64,000 nucleotides of DNA from Azolla caroliniana (Eukaryota > Polypodiophyta), in contig JBHGNT010000010.1 of the NCBI GenBank assembly GCA_043228905.1, forward strand, positions 15,562,001 through 15,626,000, read 5' to 3'. Position 1 is the first letter of the stretch, and each line of letters starts with the position of its first letter. The position numbers and the translations under genes were made by a program. Under the pieces are notes generated by a model, which was not told where the DNA came from, did no database searches, and saw only the letters and a list, made by a program, of their open reading frames with translations. This document shows positions 59,829 to 64,000 of the stretch, in pieces.

Positions 59829-60745
59829 TGTCGGGGTAGTTGTGGTTCGTGTGGCGAAGTCGCGGGGACTATGGTTAAGGGGAGTTGAAGAAACTTAACT
59901 TTTAATAAGGCTTGTATGGTGATGTTAGAAAGGTTAAGAGTAGCAATAAGAAGAGTTACGAGTAATGTGAGAGAGAGAGAGAGACGAGAATAGATAGAAG
60001 ATAGAGACAATATATGATTCAAGAAGCAAGATAGAGACGAAATATGATTTAAGAAGGAAGATTGAGACAAAGTATGAATCAAGAAGCAAGAGTATTTGAT
60101 ATAAACATGATGAAAAAGACAATATTTTACCAACTTTACAATCCTTGATCGCAAACTGAACACATTCTCTACCGACCCTTTATTTGAACCCACGACCTCA
60201 ACTTCGAAACGAGAGGTTGTCCACCCAATGAGCTAGTCTTCTCTACTTGATTGTATTATTTTCTCACTCTCCCTTCATTCCTTACCTTGTTTTCCCTTTC
60301 CCCTCTTTATATAAGTGTTGCCATGCATATGGTAATGTATGGGAGCATGGCATGCATGCAATGCATGAGTTACATGTAATGCATGATTGCCATTTGGCGC
60401 ACATGCATTGCATGTGATGAATGATGGCTATGTATGAAAATAGATATGGGATAAGTATAATGATGAAAATGCATTCTAAAATAACTAACCTAGCTTTGTG
60501 GTGTATGCTTGGTGCGTGGTATACAAGGTTGAGGGTTCAAGTCCCTCAATTTTACTTAATACAATATATAGCTTCATTCTTATATCATGAAGCACATTTA
60601 TTACGCACTTTTACAAATAAATGGCCTAGCCTAGTGATATGTACATTGTACATCGTATATAAGGATGTGGGTTCAAGTCTCTCAAATATTATTAAATACA
60701 ACATTTAAGCTCATTTTTATATCGTGAAGCACATTCTGCACGACA
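59829..60745 (-). repeat. 5' LTR of the nested element
   Basis: 917 bp partner of 53305-54221, with the same tRNA-like segment at 60171-60240 and the two B-box-like units. It differs by about ten substitutions and a small shift in the GA tract. Confidence 0.9.
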
Positions 60746-60964
60746 ACGTGGACAAAGCACATCAAAGTGCACTATCACTTCATCCGAGAGTGCGTTCTGG
60801 CTGGCGATGTCGACCTACAACACATTAGCACCAATCTTCAAACGGCCGACATCTTCACTAAAGCCTTAGGATCCGACAAGCTATGGCAATTCATGACCGA
60901 TCTCGGATTGACGATCCCTGACCTGCCAAGCTTGAGGGGGAGTACTGAAGACACTACGCAATAA
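60746..60964 (+). pseudogene. copia polyprotein, part 2 (end of RNase H)
   Basis: Continues the copia frame after the nested element: TKHIKVHYHFIRECVLAGD, then LQTADIFTKAL and a TAA at 60962-60964. The residue before TKHI is Trp (TGG) where this motif normally has Arg (CGG), another C-to-T change. TKHI and ADIFTK are hallmark motifs of copia RNase H. Confidence 0.9.
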
Positions 60965-61242
60965 CGCGTAGATTCCGCAACCGCGCACTACGCAATAACG
61001 CGTGGATTCCGCAACCACGCAACAAAGCCGCGAAGAAAGACGCAAGCCGAAGCACATACTTCGCAACTACGCACGCAAGCCGAAGCACTGACTTCGTAAC
61101 TACGCACAACGCAAGCTGGAGCACGGATTCCGCAACTCTGCATACATGCGAGTCGACACGAGTCGACGCGGACTCCAGAACGCGAGTTGAAGCGGATTTC
61201 GGATACCGTCTAAAACCGGCCCGACTTGAGCTTGAGGGGGCG
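60931..61242 (+). repeat. GC-rich repeat spacer between two polypurine-tract copies
   Basis: CTTGAGGGGG occurs at 60931-60940 and again at 61231-61240, exactly 300 bp apart; the second lies against the 3' LTR and is the expected working polypurine tract. Between them are about two direct 30-35 bp units (ACTACGCAATAACGCGT plus GATTCCGCAACC) and several CGCAAGCCGAAGCA-type units, CpG-rich. The first tract is inside the end of the coding frame. Confidence 0.8.
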
Positions 61243-61612
61243 TGTTGAGAATCAAGCTCAACTTGGTCTAGTGTGTGAACTCACCTTGAGAGTGAAGAGA
61301 CACTCCAACGGTCAAGAGTCACCATTATGTCACCACTTTGTATTCTAGCATTTAGTATGAGTCATAGAGTCATATTCTATGACACATAACTTATGAGCTT
61401 TCACATTCCCCATGCTCCATGAGGCTTGTAGTTAATGAAGAGAGAGGGTGATTACATAAAGCACCCTCCTCCCACCTTGTAATATGTTGAGTCTTTCTCC
61501 TTTGCTAATATACTTAACCTTGCGTCTACTCTGTCTCTCTCTCATACACACACATACACACACAGTTCACACCTAATCCGCTTCACAAGAATCCATCTCT
61601 TGATTCTTTACA
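61243..61612 (+). repeat. 3' LTR of the copia element
   Basis: 370 bp, starts TGTTGAGAATCAAGC and ends TTTACA. Retains the 17-bp hairpin segment missing from the 5' LTR. Confidence 0.9.
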
Positions 61613-61617
61613 GTTTT

Positions 61618-61692
61618 AAATCCCAACTCAATACTTTGTACCAAGTTGGGGTTTAATTTCTGTGTTTTGCACCCCAACTCGATACTTTGGTA
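61618..61692. repeat. hairpin minisatellite (right part)
   Basis: Two further units (CCCAACTCAATACTTTG, then CCAAGTTGGGG and TTTCTGTGTTTTGCACCCC) continue the array of 48060-48285 after the copia insertion. Confidence 0.7.
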
Positions 61693-62279
61693 AACCACTT
61701 GTACATAAAACTTAGATAGAGATCATTTTTAATACAATTATAATAGCTTTGGACCTAAGAAATATCATAATTGACTGGAAGAACTCATAAGTGATCTCAA
61801 TTTTCCTTTTGATCCATGCAAGTGACTAGGAAACCTAATATTGAGTTGGATGAGAGCCAGATTCTCTAGTTGGTATAAGATATGTGGATGGAATAAGAAC
61901 ATTGACTCATTGAAGCGGTCAAATTCTCACAAAGCTTGATGTAGGGTTATGGACCTTACGGTCGAAACAAGGAGTGCGGAATGTTCGATCATCGGCGGGT
62001 AGAGGTAGGCGAAGAGGAACACCACGCTCGATTTGAGCGCACCCGAATCGAAGACGAGGTAGAAGAAAGGAGAGGGAGCCGGCATGATTAGGAATAACAA
62101 AAAGGAAGAGGGGTGGGGGGTTAAACACTAAGATTAGAAACATAACCCGAAAACTAACAAACATAAAATCTAAATCTAGAAACATGAACCTAAAAATAAA
62201 TAAAGGGTGGGGTAAATAGAAAGAAATTAAAAGATAGGCTTAAAGGGAGGGGGATTAACATACTAATTAAAATAAAGAG
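61693..62279. other. intergenic DNA, no gene supported
   Basis: No recognised motif. 61950-62080 is GC-richer (GGTCGAAACAAGGAG, GATCATCGGCGGG) but holds only a short minus-strand frame without known domains. Confidence 0.45.
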
Positions 62280-62323
62280 AGAGAGAGAGAGAGATTAAAA
62301 CATAAATAAACCTAAGATTAAAC

Positions 62324-62374
<51 letters not shown>

Positions 62375-62520
62375 AAACATAAATAAACCTAAGATTAAAA
62401 CTTAAAGAGAGAGAGAGAGAGATTAATACATAAATAAACCTAAGATTAAAACTAGAGAGAGAGAGAGAGAGAGAGATTAAAACATAAATAAACCTAAGAT
62501 TAAAACTAAAAAACGAGACG
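62280..62520. repeat. minisatellite of (GA)n plus a conserved 31-bp phrase
   Basis: Four units alternate a (GA)n run of variable length (about 14 to 37 bp) with ATTAAAACATAAATAAACC plus TAAGATTAAAAC. The phrase is almost constant while the GA run varies. The minus-strand Leu-Ser repeat frame over it is an artefact. Confidence 0.88.
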
Positions 62521-63419
62521 AAAAACATGATTAAAATTTAAAACAAGGGTTACGGGGAGGGAGGAGGATTACCATACTAATAAAAATGAAAGAGAGAGGT
62601 GCTATTACGAACTAGAGAAACATAATTAGAACACGATAAAAAAAGAGAGAGGGCGAGGGAGAGAAACATAATTAAAAACATGTAATTAACATTATAAATG
62701 AAAAATTACATGGGGTTTGAGGTATGGTCTTATGGCAAACTAGTTTCGCCCATCACAGGCTCATCAGTGCCAACATAAGACCATGAGGGTATGGGAGGGG
62801 GTTTATATAGGATTTTAGGAGAGGGGTATAGTGATGGTGTGGGATCAAAGTTGGGAGTGGGGGGGCAGGGGTGTGCTATGTGCATATGTGCACATTTAAG
62901 GGAGAAAAAGATAGTGGGATGTGTTTTAAGGTTTTTTAAGGATAGGGAAAAGGGAATGGTAAGAGGGAAGGAGTGAGAGGGTATGGGAAAGAGTGTAGGG
63001 AGAAGTGAGAGAGAGGGGGAAGGGATGTGCATATGTGCACACGTGCATGTGCATGTTTAAGGAAGGAGGGGTAAAGTTGTTATAAGCTAGGGAAAAGGGA
63101 ATGGTGATGTGGGCACACGTGTGGGGTTAAAAAGTAAGAGAGAGGGGAAGGTATGGGTTAAAAAGGAAGAGAGAAGGGGAAGGTAGAGTTTTAAGAGAGA
63201 TGAAGGGTAGGGATAGGGATAAAGTATGGGTTTAGATGAGGGGAGGGCTAGAGGTGAAAATATAAAAAGTACGGGAGCGTATTTTCAAAAGTGAGGGTAG
63301 GGGTAGGGTGGGTAGGAGGGTAATAAACTAAAGGGTAATGGGAGGGGTAAGGTGGAAATTAGGGAAAAATGAGGGGAAGGGTAGGGTGGCAATTATTTAA
63401 AAGTTGGGGGAAGGGTAGG
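62521..63419. other. purine-rich, G-rich DNA, no gene
   Basis: Strongly purine-biased plus strand with many GGGA, GGGG and GAGAGA runs. Repeated phrases such as ATGTGCATATGTGCAC near 62878-62892 and 63025-63055. No coding signal. Confidence 0.55.
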
Positions 63420-63830
63420 GTGGTAATTAGGGAGAAGTGAGGGGAAGGGTAGGGTAGTAATTTTGAAAAGTAGAGAGAGGGGTATGGTGGTAATTTTGAA
63501 AAGTCGGGGGAAGGGTAGGGTGGTGATTAGAGAAAAGTGAGGGGAAGGGTAGGGTAGTAATTTTGAAAAGTAGAGAGACGGGTATGGTGGTAATTTTGAA
63601 AAGTTGAGGGAAGGGTAGGGTGGTGATTAGGGAAAAGTGAGGGGAAGGGTAGGCTAGTAATTTTGAAAAGTAGAGAGAGGGGTACCGTGGTAATTTTGAA
63701 AAGTCGAGGGAAGGGTAGGGTACTAACTAGGGAAAAGTGAGGGGAAGGGTAGGCTAGTAATTTTGAAAAGTAGAGAGAGGGGTGTGGTGGTAATTAGGGG
63801 GAGGGTAGTTTAGGAAAGTGAGGGGGAGGG
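63420..63830 (+). repeat. 100-bp-period G-rich minisatellite
   Basis: The phrase GGGGAAGGGTAGG recurs at 63441, 63541, 63641 and 63741, an exact 100-bp period. Each unit has two TAATTTTGAAAAGT phrases and several GGG runs. Shorter, older units extend back to about 63290. The G-runs are close enough for G-quadruplexes on this strand. Confidence 0.88.
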
Positions 63831-64000
63831 TAGTATAGGGTTGTTACGATATTTTGAATAAACATGTTGATATTATGTTGTTGTAAGCCTAGAATTTTAT
63901 CCTTGTGATAGCTTTGGTGAGAATATGTCCGAACGACCAGTAAAGAAGATCTGGTTGAGGTATCAAAGCCCTCCGGTAGCCTCGGAGAAACAACATGTTT
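63831..64000. other. window end, nothing recognised
   Basis: Ordinary composition returns after the G-rich array. No motif or open frame that I can support. Confidence 0.5.

Larger units (their letters stand above)
53305..60745 (-). mobile_element. nested Ty3/gypsy-type element of a lineage unusual for plants
   Basis: 7441-bp element in minus orientation with 917-bp LTRs (TGTCG...CGACA) that differ at about ten sites (near 1 percent), so it is younger than its copia host. A polypurine tract lies next to the 3' LTR. The proteins (DHG-type protease, RT phrase FLDDVPIKG, integrase with YKWMIDLVTMP and NPEANGKVERGHG) follow a Ty3 group that I know mainly from fungi, not the usual plant Tekay, CRM, Reina, Athila or Tat groups. 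There is no clean target duplication; the host frame is restored if four bases are taken as duplicated (GCGC left, ACGT right, two mismatches). Confidence 0.88.
48729..61612 (+). mobile_element. full-length Ty1/copia retrotransposon with a nested element
   Basis: Flanked by the target duplication GTTTT (48724-48728, 61613-61617). LTRs are 363 and 370 bp, differing at about ten sites (near 3 percent) plus short indels. Primer-binding site at 49092, polyprotein order gag-PR-IN-RT-RH, polypurine tract before the 3' LTR. A Ty3-type element (53305-60745) lies in its RNase H region. Seven in-frame stops make it inactive. Its left target duplication touches that of solo LTR 2. Confidence 0.92.

Noticed and set aside
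53305-60745. Integrated pararetrovirus (caulimovirid)
   Set aside because: It has LTRs, a polypurine tract and a DDE integrase, and no movement or coat protein of that group; it is an LTR retrotransposon.
1-64000. CRISPR array, bacterial operon or organellar segment
   Set aside because: Repeats are satellites, LTRs or gene-internal; genes are spliced and plant-like. No spacer-repeat pattern, no prokaryotic gene cluster, no plastid or mitochondrial genes seen.

Overview
This window is nuclear DNA of a land plant. The evidence is three spliced or typically plant genes (a monoacylglycerol-lipase/caffeoylshikimate-esterase-type hydrolase, a nucleobase transporter with 12 exons, an OVATE-family protein), telomere-like TTTAGGG repeats, and LTR retrotransposons primed by plant initiator tRNA-Met. 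I cannot place the species. The fungal-type UapA-like transporter and the DUF7869-type transposase relic may point to a non-flowering or early-diverging lineage, but that is inference.

Layout. 1-3.1 kb: AT-rich intergenic DNA with telomere-like repeats. 3.2-8.1 kb (+): six-exon alpha/beta hydrolase, intact, 398 residues. 8.1-12.5 kb: intergenic DNA with a (CT)n tract, a dispersed repeat and a hAT-type MITE. 12.6-18.2 kb (-): nucleobase-ascorbate-type transporter, intact, 675 residues, whose sequence resembles fungal UapA more than the usual plant NATs. 18.2-30.9 kb: intergenic, with minisatellites, (GA)n tracts, a compound repeat and truncated LINE 3' ends. 30.9-33.2 kb (-): an intronless, very long (759 residue) OVATE-family protein. 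33.2-36 kb: intergenic.

36-61.7 kb is a nested transposon block. A DUF7869-type transposase pseudogene (-) is split by a complete Ty3/gypsy chromovirus (37349-44398; two 465-bp LTRs with no difference seen; TSD GCCTG). Two solo LTRs of one family lie in opposite orientation (36737-37153, TSD ATGTG; 48286-48719, TSD CTGTG). A full-length Ty1/copia element (48729-61612, TSD GTTTT) sits beside the second solo LTR. Inside its RNase H region is a 7.4-kb Ty3-like element in the opposite orientation (53305-60745), whose protease, RT and integrase look like a lineage best known to me from fungi. The copia reading frame has seven in-frame stops, each explicable as a single C-to-T change, six of them TGA where Arg CGA is expected. 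Similar TGA stops occur in both Ty3 elements, which suggests methylcytosine deamination of silenced elements.

61.7-64 kb holds (GA)n-based and G-rich 100-bp-period minisatellites. The three cellular genes have no obvious functional link. Splice sites, frames and coordinates were worked out by eye; no homology search was run.
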